Assembly: GCF_008386695.1 (NCBI RefSeq) | Contig: NZ_VUOC01000001.1 | Coordinates: forward strand, 1,152,347 to 1,216,346 | Direction: 5' to 3' | Origin: Chitinophaga agrisoli | Lineage (GTDB): Bacteria; Bacteroidota; Bacteroidia; Chitinophagales; Chitinophagaceae | Length of the DNA: 64,000 bases | Program-made: the position numbers and the translations under genes | Part shown: positions 42,424 through 50,882 of the stretch, in pieces | Numbering within the stretch: the first letter of the stretch is position 1 | How the letters are laid out: each line of letters starts with the position of its first letter | Notes under the pieces: model-generated | Told to the model about the DNA's origin: nothing | Database searches by the model: none | The model's input: only the letters and a program-made list of their open reading frames with translations

Positions 42424-43032
42424 TTATTTCTTCGCTGCTTCATAATGTTTGCTAACCACATCCCAGTTAACAGCATTCCAGAAAGCCTTCAGGTATTCCG
42501 GGCGGCGGTTCTGGTATTTCAGGTAGTAAGCATGTTCCCAAACGTCAACGCCCAGGATGGGAGTGCCTTTTACTTCAGCAACGTCCATCAGCGGGTTGTC
42601 CTGGTTAGGGGTAGAGGTTACCTCCAGTTTGCCATCCTTTACGATCAGCCAGGCCCAGCCGGAACCAAAACGGGTAGCGCCCGCAGCGTTCAGCTTTTCC
42701 TTGAACTCGTCAAAAGAGTTAAAAGTGCTCTTAATAGCATCGGCCAGCGCGCCTTTGGGCTCGCCGCCTGCATTGGGGCCCAGGATCTGCCAGAAGAAGC
42801 TGTGGTTCCAGTGACCGCCGCCATTGTTCCTAACAGCAGGGCTGATCTTGCCGGCGCTTGCTACCAGCTCTTCCAGGGATTTATTTTCATGCTCAGTACC
42901 AGCGATCGCTTTATTCAGGTTATCTACATAAGCCTGATGGTGTTTGCCATGGTGGATCTCCATGGTGGTTTTATCAATATGCGGCTCCAATGCGTCTGTA
43001 GCGTACGGTAAGTTCGGAAGTGTAAATGCCAT
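42424..43032 (-). CDS. Superoxide dismutase, Fe/Mn family, Mn-type signature
   Basis: Cytosolic enzyme converting superoxide to oxygen and peroxide; 202 residues, normal length. Metal ligands are in place: H27 ([12 protein letters not shown] region), H77 in NHSFFW, D163 and H167 in [16 protein letters not shown]. The outer-sphere Gln that separates Mn from Fe enzymes appears as the PNQDNPL type (Q144) and the Fe-type Gln near residue 70 is absent, so a Mn or cambialistic enzyme is expected. A good promoter lies at 43080-43111. No signal peptide is present. Confidence 0.95.
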   Translation of the reverse strand: MAFTLPNLPYATDALEPHIDKTTMEIHHGKHHQAYVDNLNKAIAGTEHENKSLEELVASAGKISPAVRNNGGGHWNHSFFWQILGPNAGGEPKGALADAIKSTFNSFDEFKEKLNAAGATRFGSGWAWLIVKDGKLEVTSTPNQDNPLMDVAEVKGTPILGVDVWEHAYYLKYQNRRPEYLKAFWNAVNWDVVSKHYEAAKK

Positions 43033-43079
43033 AACTCAATTTTTTTATGGTTAAGTAATAGAGTATTTATTACGGGTCC

Positions 43080-43111
43080 CAAATTTACTGTCTAATATGG
43101 GAAATATCAAA
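43080..43111 (-). promoter_or_regulatory. Promoter of the superoxide dismutase gene
   Basis: On the - strand a TTTG (43108-43111) is followed after 20 bases by TAAATTTG (43080-43087). Both boxes and the spacing fit the Bacteroidota primary promoter. The leader is about 40 bases. Confidence 0.6.
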
Positions 43112-43263
43112 CCGGGTTACCCCCTACAAATTAACTTGCTCATATAGGATTTTATTCTAAATTTACAGATAAGTGTTGCAACAGCTTTTCATATGCGGAT
43201 TATTTCGTATGTACTGAGGCGTAGCAACGGATTTTCACTATTGTTTGTTTAAAACTATTACGT

Positions 43264-43971
43264 ATGCAGACAGAAGACGCGGGCCGGAAACCAGAGTTAT
43301 CCCTCGCAGCCCTGCAAAAGGAGCATGAACTACTAAAGGAGCGCATACAGTGGCTGGAAACCATTCTGCATCACATACCGGCCATGCTTTATACCGCAGA
43401 CCCCAATCGCGATACTATCAGCTGGTGCAATCATAGCATGGAGCATATAACCGGCTTCTCATTACAGGAAATGAAGGCCCTTGGGCCGGAGTTCTTCCGT
43501 CAGCTCATTCACCCGGATGATTACGGGCTTACCAGCATAGCCCTGCAATCTTTTAAGGATAATAAAGAAACCTTTGGCGGGGTAACCCGTATACGCCGTA
43601 AAGGCCGCCAGGAATGGCACTGGCTCATAGGCCTGGCCATGCCCTTTAACCGCGATGAGCAGGGCGGTGTCAAGGAGGTGATCTGTGCCTTCCTGGACCT
43701 TACCATGACCACAGATACCCATGCCCAGCTTGCTGACGCCATGGGAGAGGTGTTACGCCGCCAGAACGAATCCCTCCTGCATAAGCTCACCGCCCGTGAA
43801 AAGGATGTAATGGTGCTGGCCGTACGGGGCCTTAACAATAAAGAGATCGCGGAACAGCTTAACCTTAGCCGTTATACGGTAGAAACACACCGTAAGAATA
43901 TCCGTCTCAAATTAAAGGTCCGCAATACCACGGAACTGGTTACACTGGCCCGGAAAGCCGGTCTGCAATAG
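43264..43971 (+). CDS. PAS-LuxR transcriptional regulator
   Basis: 235 residues. A short helical N-terminus (about 1-30) precedes a PAS domain (about 35-150: IPAMLYTADPNRDTISWCNH, ITGFSLQEMKALGPEFFRQL, IHPDDY, then the PAC-like WLIGLAMPFNRDEQGGVKEV). The LuxR-type HTH is at the C-terminus (about 172-230): LTAREKDVMVLAVRGLNNKE, IAEQLNLSRYTVETHRKNIR. It lacks a receiver domain, so it would respond to a ligand or redox state through the PAS domain. A 22-bp perfect palindrome (43999-44020) lies 28 bases beyond its stop. Confidence 0.92.
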   Translation: MQTEDAGRKPELSLAALQKEHELLKERIQWLETILHHIPAMLYTADPNRDTISWCNHSMEHITGFSLQEMKALGPEFFRQLIHPDDYGLTSIALQSFKDNKETFGGVTRIRRKGRQEWHWLIGLAMPFNRDEQGGVKEVICAFLDLTMTTDTHAQLADAMGEVLRRQNESLLHKLTAREKDVMVLAVRGLNNKEIAEQLNLSRYTVETHRKNIRLKLKVRNTTELVTLARKAGLQ

Positions 43972-43998
43972 TCCCCCGTTTTAACATTTTTTTGAGAA

Positions 43999-44020
43999 AA
44001 ATACCCAAGCTTGGGTATTT
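43999..44020. promoter_or_regulatory. Perfect 22-bp palindrome
   Basis: AAATACCCAAGC continued by its exact inverse, with no spacer. It lies between the PAS-LuxR gene and the SPFH gene. The lack of a loop suits a dimeric protein binding site more than a terminator; which protein binds is unknown. Confidence 0.45.
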
Positions 44021-44250
44021 GAAGCCCAAATAAACACCACTATTTTAGTGAAGTGATTATATCGTCTATATGCCCGTACCTCCCTGACAGCCAGAAAAAA
44101 AGCACCCCTGGTATACCAACTTAACATTATTCAATTCTTCATTCGTTGTCCTTTTAACTCAGCGCATCCATTGTTTGTCTTCTCTTAATATATGCATTCA
44201 GGATTTTAACTATATTTATACCTTGAATTTTAATCCCTAAAGAACCTGAC

Positions 44251-45180
44251 ATGCAAAATTTTGTATTAATTCCGGTTATACTCCTCATCCTTTGGGTTGT
44301 TTTTTCTTCTTTTGTTACCGTACAGCAAGGTAGCATTGCAGTAACTACCATCTTCGGTAAGTATAACCGCATCCTGTTCCCTGGTCTTAATTTTAAGATC
44401 CCGTTAATTGAAAAGATCTTCAAACGGGTATCCATCCAGAACCGTTCCGTGGAGCTGGAATTCCAGGCTATTACCATAGACCAGGCTAACGTATATTTTA
44501 AGGCCATGCTGTTATACGCCGTTTGGAACCAGGAAGAAGAGACCATCAAGAACGTAGCGTTTAAGTTTATGGATGAGCGTAGTTTCATGCAGGCGCTTAT
44601 ACGCACCATCGAAGGCTCTATCCGTGGTTATGTAGCTACCAAGCGCCAGTCAGAAGTACTGGGCCTGCGCCGCGAGATCACAGAGAACGTAAAGGAGCAG
44701 ATCGACAAGACCCTGGAAGGCTGGGGTTACCACCTGCTGGATCTGCAAATGAACGATATCACCTTCGATGACGCCATCATGAAATCCATGGCGCAGGTGG
44801 TGGCCTCCAATAACCTGAAGGCAGCGGCAGAGAACGAAGGTCAGGCGCTGCTTATCACCAAAACCAAAGCCGCAGAGGCGGAAGGTAATGCTATTAAGAT
44901 TGCCGCAGAAGCAGAACGACAGGCAGCCCAGCTGCGTGGTATGGGTGTGGCCCTGTTCCGCGAAGAGGTGGCCAAGGGTATGTCTATGGCGGCTAAAGAA
45001 ATGCAGCAGGCCAACCTGGATACTTCCGTGATCCTGTTCTCCATGTGGACAGAAGCTATTAAACATTTTGCGGAAAATGGCAAAGGCAATATCATCTTCC
45101 TCGATGGTTCATCAGAAGGTATGGAACATTCCATGCAGCAGATGATGGGTTTGAATAAGCTGATGGAACCAAAGAAATAG
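44251..45180 (+). CDS. SPFH/Band 7 family protein (paraslipin-like)
   Basis: 309 residues. One N-terminal membrane helix (LIPVILLILWVVFSSFVTV), then the SPFH domain (about 25-190: VQQGSIAVTTIFGKYNRILF, RSVELEFQAITIDQANVYFK, IEGSIRGYVATKRQSEVLGL) and a coiled-coil region with KTKAAEAEGNAIKIAAEAER (about 205-245). The C-terminal end is polar. SPFH proteins form large membrane-attached rings that organise lipid domains and membrane-protein quality control. No NfeD or protease partner is adjacent. It is closed by a bidirectional terminator. Confidence 0.92.
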   Translation: MQNFVLIPVILLILWVVFSSFVTVQQGSIAVTTIFGKYNRILFPGLNFKIPLIEKIFKRVSIQNRSVELEFQAITIDQANVYFKAMLLYAVWNQEEETIKNVAFKFMDERSFMQALIRTIEGSIRGYVATKRQSEVLGLRREITENVKEQIDKTLEGWGYHLLDLQMNDITFDDAIMKSMAQVVASNNLKAAAENEGQALLITKTKAAEAEGNAIKIAAEAERQAAQLRGMGVALFREEVAKGMSMAAKEMQQANLDTSVILFSMWTEAIKHFAENGKGNIIFLDGSSEGMEHSMQQMMGLNKLMEPKK

Positions 45181-45196
45181 ATCGTAACAAACGTAT

Positions 45197-45241
45197 AAAA
45201 CAAAACAGGCTGTATCACTACGATACAGCCTGTTTTGTTTT
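45197..45241. terminator. Bidirectional terminator, SPFH gene / tadA
   Basis: A perfect 20-bp stem (45197-45216 with 45222-45241) with a 5-base loop and A/T ends on both strands lies between convergent genes. Confidence 0.85.
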
Positions 45242-45262
45242 ATGCTGACGATCGTCAGCTTA

Positions 45263-45706
45263 TCATAATTTTCTCCGTTGTTCAAAGAAAGCCTTTACCA
45301 GCTGCAGGCTCTCTGTTTCGCCGGGTCCTTGTTCCAGCTTGGTCTTGGGATGAAAGGGAGATTGCTCTCCCGTAGAGCGCCGGTAACTGTGTTTATCATC
45401 CCGCGCAGCATATACTATGCGCCCTATCTTGCTCCAGTACAATGCGCCGGCGCACATCAGGCAGGGCTCCAGCGTAACATACAAGGTAGCGTCCATCAGG
45501 TATTTAGCGCCCAGGTGATTGAATGCTGCTGTTAATGCCAGCATTTCCGCATGTGCGGTACAGTCATTCAGCCGCTCTACCTGGTTATAACCCCTGCCTA
45601 TTACCTGTTTGTTCGCCACTACTACGGCGCCTATCGGCACCTCGCCATCGTCAAAAGCTTTCCGCGCTTCTTTCAGCGCCTGTTGCATAAAATAAGTATC
45701 GTCCAT
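45263..45706 (-). CDS. tadA: tRNA-specific adenosine deaminase
   Basis: 147 residues of the cytidine/deoxycytidylate deaminase fold. Zinc and catalytic motif HAE at 52-54 (TAHAEMLAL) and PCLMC at 81-85, the set typical of TadA, which turns the wobble adenosine of tRNA-Arg into inosine. It could also be a broader nucleoside deaminase, but length and motifs favour TadA. It lies 8 bp behind ligA on the same strand, so it is likely co-transcribed with it. Confidence 0.88.
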   Translation of the reverse strand: MDDTYFMQQALKEARKAFDDGEVPIGAVVVANKQVIGRGYNQVERLNDCTAHAEMLALTAAFNHLGAKYLMDATLYVTLEPCLMCAGALYWSKIGRIVYAARDDKHSYRRSTGEQSPFHPKTKLEQGPGETESLQLVKAFFEQRRKL

Positions 45707-45714
45707 TGCTGATC

Positions 45715-47877
45715 TTAAATAGTAATGTTCGCCAGTTTTATAAACTCATCCTCTGTTAGTATCCGGATGGTATTGATCTTTTTGGCCTTTTCCAACTTGC
45801 TGCCCGCCTCTTCGCCTACTACCAGGTAATTAAGCTTGCTGCTTACGCCGCTCAGGATCTTGCCGCCCTGCTGCTCTACCAGCTCTTCTGCATCGCTGCG
45901 TTTCAGTTTGGTCAGCGTGCCGGTGAACAGGAAGGTTTGCCCATCCAGGCTGCCGCCGGTTTCCTGTGTGGATTTGTTATTACGCAGGTTCACGCCCAGC
46001 GATTCCAGCTTTTGCAGTACGGCTATATTATCTGCATTGGCAAAGAACTGGCTGATGGAGCCGGCCACTTTGGGGCCTATATCTTCCAGCTCTAATAATT
46101 GCTCTGCCGTCCAGCCCTTATAGTCCAGCAGGTGATGGATGGCATTGGCCAGTGTTTTAGCGGTGGTTTCCCCTACATAACGGATACCCAGGCCAAATAT
46201 AAGGCGGTGTAAGGGCTGGGCTTTGGATTGCTCAATGGCCGCCTGCAGGTTAGACAATGATTTTTTGCCAAAACCTTCCAGCTGTTCCAGTTTACCAAAA
46301 TCCAGCTCATAAATGCCGGGAATATCTTTCATGAGCCCCAGGCTATAGAACTTGCGTACATTGCTTTCGCCCAGGCTGCGTATATCCATGGCGTCTTTGC
46401 TCACAAAATGGATCATCCGTTCTATTACCTGCGCCTCGCAGTTAATATTGGGACAGCGCCACACGCTTTCCCCCTCCGGCTTTTCCAGTTTGCTGTTACA
46501 AACAGGGCAGTTGGTAGGGAATACAATATCCTGCTCAGAACCGTCGCGCAGATCCGCTACAGATTTAACGATATAGGGGATCACATCGCCTGCCCTTTCT
46601 ACCAGTACGGTATCGCCTATTTTCAGGTCTTTTTCCCGTACTACATCTTCATTGAACAGGGATATAGAGCCTACCGTTACCCCGCCAATGGGCACAGGAT
46701 CTATCTTGGCCACCGGCGTAATGGAGCCGGTACGGCCCACCTGGAACTCTACTTTACGCAGCTTGCTGGTAGCCTGTCTTGCCTTGAATTTATAGGCCAT
46801 GGCCCAGCGGGGATGGTGCGTGGTCATACCAAGTTTATCCTGCAGGGCATAATCATTCACTTTTATCACCATGCCGTCTATTTCATAAGGCAGGTTATCC
46901 CTTTCTGTTTCAAAGGCATGGCAATAGTCTACTACCGCTTGTATGCCTTTTACCACTTTCTTTTCTTTGGCCGGGCTGCGGAAACCCAGTTTAGACAACA
47001 TGTCGAGCGTATTGCTATGGGTCAGTATCTCCTTAGGCTCTTCCTTGCCGCGTTCCATCACATGGTAGCTCATATGATATACAAAAGCTTCCAGGCCGCG
47101 TTTGGCCACCTCTTTAGGATCTACCATCCGCAGGGAGCCGGAAGCGGCATTCCTGGGGTTAGCCAGTGGCGGCAGGTTATTAGCCGCGCGCTGATCGTTA
47201 AAGGCCTTGAAAGTATCCTTGTTGATCAGCACTTCGCCCCTGATCTCTATGGTCTGGATATCGTATTTGCTAAAATTCGCTGTATCAGGAATGAATTTTA
47301 TCTGGCGGATGTTCACCGTAATATCTTCCCCGGCCACGCCGTCGCCACGGGTAGCGCCCCGTGTGATCTTGTCGTTCTCGTAGATCAGGGAGATACTGGC
47401 CCCGTCAAACTTGGGCTCAATACAGTATTCAATATCCGTAAGGCCGGATTGTTCCCGCACCTTGCGGTCCCAGTCTACCAGGTCATCTGCATTATAGGAG
47501 TTATCAAGGCTCAGCATAGGCACCAGGTGCTGTACGGTGGGGAATGCCTTGGTGGCGCCTTCCGGCGCTTTGCCGGCAGCAGTGGGGGTAGCGGCAGCGG
47601 CAAGGCCCTGCGCTACTTTTTGGGTAGGGGAGTCTGCGCTTACCAGGTGCGGGTTCTCCTGCTCCAGTTGTTTGAGCCAGGCAAACAGCTGGTCATATTC
47701 ATAATCGCTCAGCACAGGATCGCTCTGTACATAGTAGCGCCAGTCATTATAACGGATCACGCGTTGCAGCGCTTCCATTGTCTCCTCGGGATTATTCAGC
47801 AGCAGCTGTTTAGCCAGCTTGGCCAGCAGCTCTTTCGCCAGTTTGGCAAGGGTTAATTCTAGTTCCTTCGTGTACAT
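45715..47877 (-). CDS. ligA: NAD-dependent DNA ligase
   Basis: Seals nicks in DNA during replication and repair, with NAD as the AMP donor. 720 residues. Ia domain with YNDWRYYVQSDPVLSDYEYD (about 43-62); nucleotidyltransferase with the adenylated K156 in EPKFDGA and NPRNAASGSLR; OB domain with VGRTGSITPVAKIDPV; four-Cys zinc finger CPVCNSKL/CPNINCEAQ; helix-hairpin-helix repeats; and C-terminal BRCT (GQTFLFTGTLTKLKRSDAEE). Two oddities: the N-terminus has a tandem LAKLAKELLAKLAKQLL, and residues about 88-110 form an Ala/Pro/Gly-rich insertion. Followed by tadA. Confidence 0.96.
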   Translation of the reverse strand: MYTKELELTLAKLAKELLAKLAKQLLLNNPEETMEALQRVIRYNDWRYYVQSDPVLSDYEYDQLFAWLKQLEQENPHLVSADSPTQKVAQGLAAAATPTAAGKAPEGATKAFPTVQHLVPMLSLDNSYNADDLVDWDRKVREQSGLTDIEYCIEPKFDGASISLIYENDKITRGATRGDGVAGEDITVNIRQIKFIPDTANFSKYDIQTIEIRGEVLINKDTFKAFNDQRAANNLPPLANPRNAASGSLRMVDPKEVAKRGLEAFVYHMSYHVMERGKEEPKEILTHSNTLDMLSKLGFRSPAKEKKVVKGIQAVVDYCHAFETERDNLPYEIDGMVIKVNDYALQDKLGMTTHHPRWAMAYKFKARQATSKLRKVEFQVGRTGSITPVAKIDPVPIGGVTVGSISLFNEDVVREKDLKIGDTVLVERAGDVIPYIVKSVADLRDGSEQDIVFPTNCPVCNSKLEKPEGESVWRCPNINCEAQVIERMIHFVSKDAMDIRSLGESNVRKFYSLGLMKDIPGIYELDFGKLEQLEGFGKKSLSNLQAAIEQSKAQPLHRLIFGLGIRYVGETTAKTLANAIHHLLDYKGWTAEQLLELEDIGPKVAGSISQFFANADNIAVLQKLESLGVNLRNNKSTQETGGSLDGQTFLFTGTLTKLKRSDAEELVEQQGGKILSGVSSKLNYLVVGEEAGSKLEKAKKINTIRILTEDEFIKLANITI

Positions 47878-47928
47878 AATTATTCAATAACTGTGTGTAA
47901 ATTTAATCTTTATACATAATACTCTCCC

Positions 47929-49581
47929 ATGAAACAATTATTACCAGCTTGCTGTATCGCCCTCCTCTGCTGGAGCTGTAGTACCAAACAAAAAGTAGAT
48001 CTCATCATCCATCACGCCGTTATCTATACCGTTGATAGTGCATTCAGCCAGGCGCAGGCCGTGGCGGTAAGCGGCGGTAAGATAGTAGCCCTGGGTACGG
48101 ACCAGGAAATCCTGCAGCAATATACGGCCCCGCAGGTACAGGATGCCGCCGGCCAATTTATATATCCCGGTTTTATAGACGCCCATGCGCATTTTGTACA
48201 ATACGGCCTTGGTCTGCAACAAGTGGAGCTGGTAGGTACCCAAAGCTGGCAGGACGTTATTGACCGCGTAAAGGCATTTACCGGCAGCCGCCAGCTGCAA
48301 CCGGGGGAGTGGATCCTGGGCCGCGGCTGGGACCAGAACGATTGGCCGGAAAAGAATTTCCCGGATAAGACCCGGCTGGATAGCCTGTTCCCCAATACGC
48401 CGGTATTATTGGGCAGGGTAGATGGCCATGCCGCTATTGCCAACCAGGCCGCCCTGGACGCTGCCGGCGTAAAACCCGGACAAACCCTTACCGGCGGCGT
48501 GATTGAAACAAAGAACGGTAAGCTTACCGGCATACTCATAGATAATGCGGTGCGGCTGGTACAGGGCACGGTACCGCATCCTACGGCGGCTTACTTCCAG
48601 AAAGCCCTGCAGGATGGCGCGGCCAATTGTTTTGCGGCAGGCCTCACCACCATAGCAGATTGCGGCATCATGAAGCAGGAGGCCCTGTTCATTGACAGCC
48701 TGCAAAAGCAACACCTGTTTAAAATGCGTTTATACGTGCTGTTAAGCGATAACCAGGAGAATTATGACTACTTTCTGCCTAAAGGCCCCTACCATACAGA
48801 TTATCTGAATATAGCCGGCTTTAAATGTTATGCGGATGGCGCCCTGGGCTCACGTGGGGCATGCCTGCTGCATGACTATACGGACAAACCAGGATGGAAA
48901 GGTTTTCTCCTGAAGGATAGCAGCTATTTTGCCGCCAAAGCCGCACAGCTCATCAACACAAAATTCCAGCTGTGCACCCATGCCATTGGCGACTCTGCCA
49001 ACCGCGAGATCCTGCGTATATACGGCGCAGTGCTGAAAGGTAAGAACGACCGCCGCTGGCGTATAGAACATGCGCAGGTGGTGAACCCGGAAGATATGGC
49101 CATGTTTGGCCATTACAGCATTATACCCTCCGTACAGCCTACACACGCCACTTCAGATATGTACTGGGCCGGCGAGCGCCTGGGGTCGGAACGTATTAAA
49201 CATGCCTATGCCAACCAGCAGCTGTTGCAACAGAATGGCTGGCTGCCGCTTGGCACAGACTTTCCCGTAGAGGACATTAGCCCGCTCAAGACCTTCCTGG
49301 CGGCCGTGGCCCGCGTAGACGCCAAAGGTTATCCTGCCGGCGGCTTCCAGCACGAAAATGCATTAACGCGGCAACAGGCCTTACAAGGCATTACCTTATG
49401 GGCTGCCAAAGGCTGCTTTGAAGAGACCAACCGCGGTAGCCTGGAACCCGGTAAGCTGGCGGATCTGGTGATACTCGATAAAGACCTGATGAAGGTGCCC
49501 TTTGAAGACCTGCTTAAGACCAAAGTAATGGCCACTTTTAGCGGCGGAGAACAAGTCTATAACATAAGCAAGGCAAAATAA
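47929..49581 (+). CDS. Amidohydrolase lipoprotein (YtcJ-like)
   Basis: 550 residues. Lipobox LLCWSCSTK places it in the envelope. The N-terminal strand pair HHAVIYTVDSAFSQAQAVAV frames the metal-binding GFIDAHAHF. Further ligands are in CTHAIGDSANR, RIEHAQVV and the late LGTDFPVEDISPL, typical of the YtcJ/DUF3604-like branch of metal-dependent hydrolases. The IGGD end strand is GKLADLVILDKDLM. YtcJ-type enzymes hydrolyse amide bonds of varied small molecules; the substrate is unknown. Divergent from ligA, closed by a terminator at 49609-49638. Confidence 0.9.
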   Translation: MKQLLPACCIALLCWSCSTKQKVDLIIHHAVIYTVDSAFSQAQAVAVSGGKIVALGTDQEILQQYTAPQVQDAAGQFIYPGFIDAHAHFVQYGLGLQQVELVGTQSWQDVIDRVKAFTGSRQLQPGEWILGRGWDQNDWPEKNFPDKTRLDSLFPNTPVLLGRVDGHAAIANQAALDAAGVKPGQTLTGGVIETKNGKLTGILIDNAVRLVQGTVPHPTAAYFQKALQDGAANCFAAGLTTIADCGIMKQEALFIDSLQKQHLFKMRLYVLLSDNQENYDYFLPKGPYHTDYLNIAGFKCYADGALGSRGACLLHDYTDKPGWKGFLLKDSSYFAAKAAQLINTKFQLCTHAIGDSANREILRIYGAVLKGKNDRRWRIEHAQVVNPEDMAMFGHYSIIPSVQPTHATSDMYWAGERLGSERIKHAYANQQLLQQNGWLPLGTDFPVEDISPLKTFLAAVARVDAKGYPAGGFQHENALTRQQALQGITLWAAKGCFEETNRGSLEPGKLADLVILDKDLMKVPFEDLLKTKVMATFSGGEQVYNISKAK

Positions 49582-49608
49582 ATAAGCCCTGCTTTGATCT
49601 TTTTACAG

Positions 49609-49638
49609 AAAAAGATGCTAACTTTTTAGCATCTTTTT
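49609..49638 (+). terminator. Terminator of the amidohydrolase gene
   Basis: A 12-bp stem (AAAAAGATGCTA with its inverse) has a 6-base loop and is followed by T's. Confidence 0.85.
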
Positions 49639-49708
49639 TGCGTTTTGGCCATCCTGCGAGAACTGATACACTGTTACACGTTTTATTATTCCACGTTTAT
49701 AATAGCTT

Positions 49709-50419
49709 ATGCAGGCAAAGAACATCAATGTGCACTATACCGAGATCCAGCACTATTTTAAGATGGCTATATCAGTAGACTGCGTGATCTTCGGCTTCGA
49801 TGATGACGAGCTGAAAGTATTGCTGATAAAGTCTGATCTGAATGAATTCAAGGGGCAATGGTCGCTGCTGGGCGATATTGTACGCCCGGAAGAAGAGCTG
49901 GACGAAGCCGCCTACCGTATCCTGAAATCCCGTACCGGCCTGGATCAGGTGTATATGGAACAGGTGCATACCTTTGGCGCTGTACACCGCCATCCCGCAG
50001 GCCGGGTCATTACCGTTGCTTACTACTCGCTTGTGAACATAGAGCAAAACATATTGCGCAAACATAGCAACGAATTGCAATGGCATGCAGTTAAGGATGT
50101 AAAGGATATGGCCTTTGACCACCAGGATATCCTGCTCAGCTGCTACGAACGGCTAAAACATAAAGTGATAGAGCAGCCCGTGGGTTTTAACCTGCTCCCC
50201 AAAAAATTCTCCCTCCGCGAACTGCAAAACCTATACGAAGCTATACTGGATGTAAAGCTGGACCGGCGCAACTTCCGTAAAAAGTTCCTTTCCATGGACC
50301 TGCTGGTGGACCTGAATGAAGATGAAAAAGATGTAAAACACCGCCCGGCCCGCCTCTATAAATTCAATTTCGAAAAGTTTGATCAGCGTAAGAGAAGGTA
50401 CTTTGGTATTGGTTTCTGA
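49709..50419 (+). CDS. Nudix-fold transcriptional regulator (NrtR/AraR-like), catalytically degenerate
   Basis: 236 residues. An N-terminal Nudix domain (about 18-150) has the box GDIVRPEEELDEAAYRILKS followed by RTGL. The canonical pair of metal-binding Glu residues is replaced by Ser and Arg (about S74, R75), so hydrolysis is not expected. The C-terminal winged-helix domain (about 165-236) has FSLRELQNLYEAILDVKLDR, NFRKKFLSMDLLV and RPARLYKFNFEKF. This is the layout of NrtR and of the arabinose-responsive Nudix repressors of Bacteroidota. The ligand is probably a sugar or NAD metabolite, and the targets are not seen. Confidence 0.88.
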   Translation: MQAKNINVHYTEIQHYFKMAISVDCVIFGFDDDELKVLLIKSDLNEFKGQWSLLGDIVRPEEELDEAAYRILKSRTGLDQVYMEQVHTFGAVHRHPAGRVITVAYYSLVNIEQNILRKHSNELQWHAVKDVKDMAFDHQDILLSCYERLKHKVIEQPVGFNLLPKKFSLRELQNLYEAILDVKLDRRNFRKKFLSMDLLVDLNEDEKDVKHRPARLYKFNFEKFDQRKRRYFGIGF

Positions 50420-50537
50420 CTGGCAGGCCCTGCTAAAGGAGCCATGACTGTGATGGCCTTGTACAGAAAAGCGTAACATGTACGCTTAAAAAAAATACAG
50501 CCAAATGTTTTTTTTTAACAAAAATTTAGGCTAAGAT

Positions 50538-50554
50538 TGTGTAGCAGTTACACA
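50538..50554. promoter_or_regulatory. Operator-like palindrome TGTGTA-N5-TACACA
   Basis: Perfect 6-base arms with a GCAGT spacer. The half-site with GTTACAC also occurs upstream of the Nudix regulator at 49673-49679. This might be its binding site or chance. Confidence 0.35.
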
Positions 50555-50838
50555 CCACTTGTTTAGATACCAGTGGGACCTATTTTCGAAGTGACTAAAC
50601 CAAACTCTGAATCGTTTTAAACAAACTTGTTTATTCATCTTTTTTGAAAACTTAGAACCTTTTTGTTTAATCCGTGATGCTCAACCAGAAGACGCTATTA
50701 GAACAATAAAGTTATTTACCGCATTATTTTAGTGCAACCAGATCAATCGATTTTAAGAACAACACATATAGCTGTTTATAATTCCACGTCGTGAAAACTG
50801 CGGGTCTTCTCCGCAATTTTGCAGAGTCTTGTTATTCT

Positions 50839-50875
50839 ACTTTCCCTTGTGCAACATGTTTGTGCAAGGGAAAGT
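50839..50875 (-). terminator. Hairpin downstream of icmF
   Basis: A 10-bp stem (ACTTTCCCTT with AAGGGAAAGT) with a partly self-complementary loop is 8 bases beyond the icmF stop. No long T-run follows on the - strand. Confidence 0.5.
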
Positions 50876-50882
50876 TATTTCG

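Larger units (their letters stand above)
50420..50882. other. AT-rich intergenic region between convergent genes, without a gene
   Basis: 463 bases, unusually long for a gap between convergent genes. It holds a perfect 6+5+6 palindrome (50538-50554), A- and T-tracts and a hairpin near 50839. No ORF or structured RNA that I recognise. Confidence 0.6.

Noticed and set aside
45241-45262. Small palindrome GCTGACGATCGTCAGC as an operator
   Set aside because: It directly adjoins the bidirectional terminator between convergent genes, where an operator has no promoter to act on.
46408-47856. 482-codon ORF on the + strand opposite ligA
   Set aside because: It is the antisense shadow of ligA; its translation has no recognisable motif and is rich in His/Tyr/Phe as expected from a reversed coding strand.
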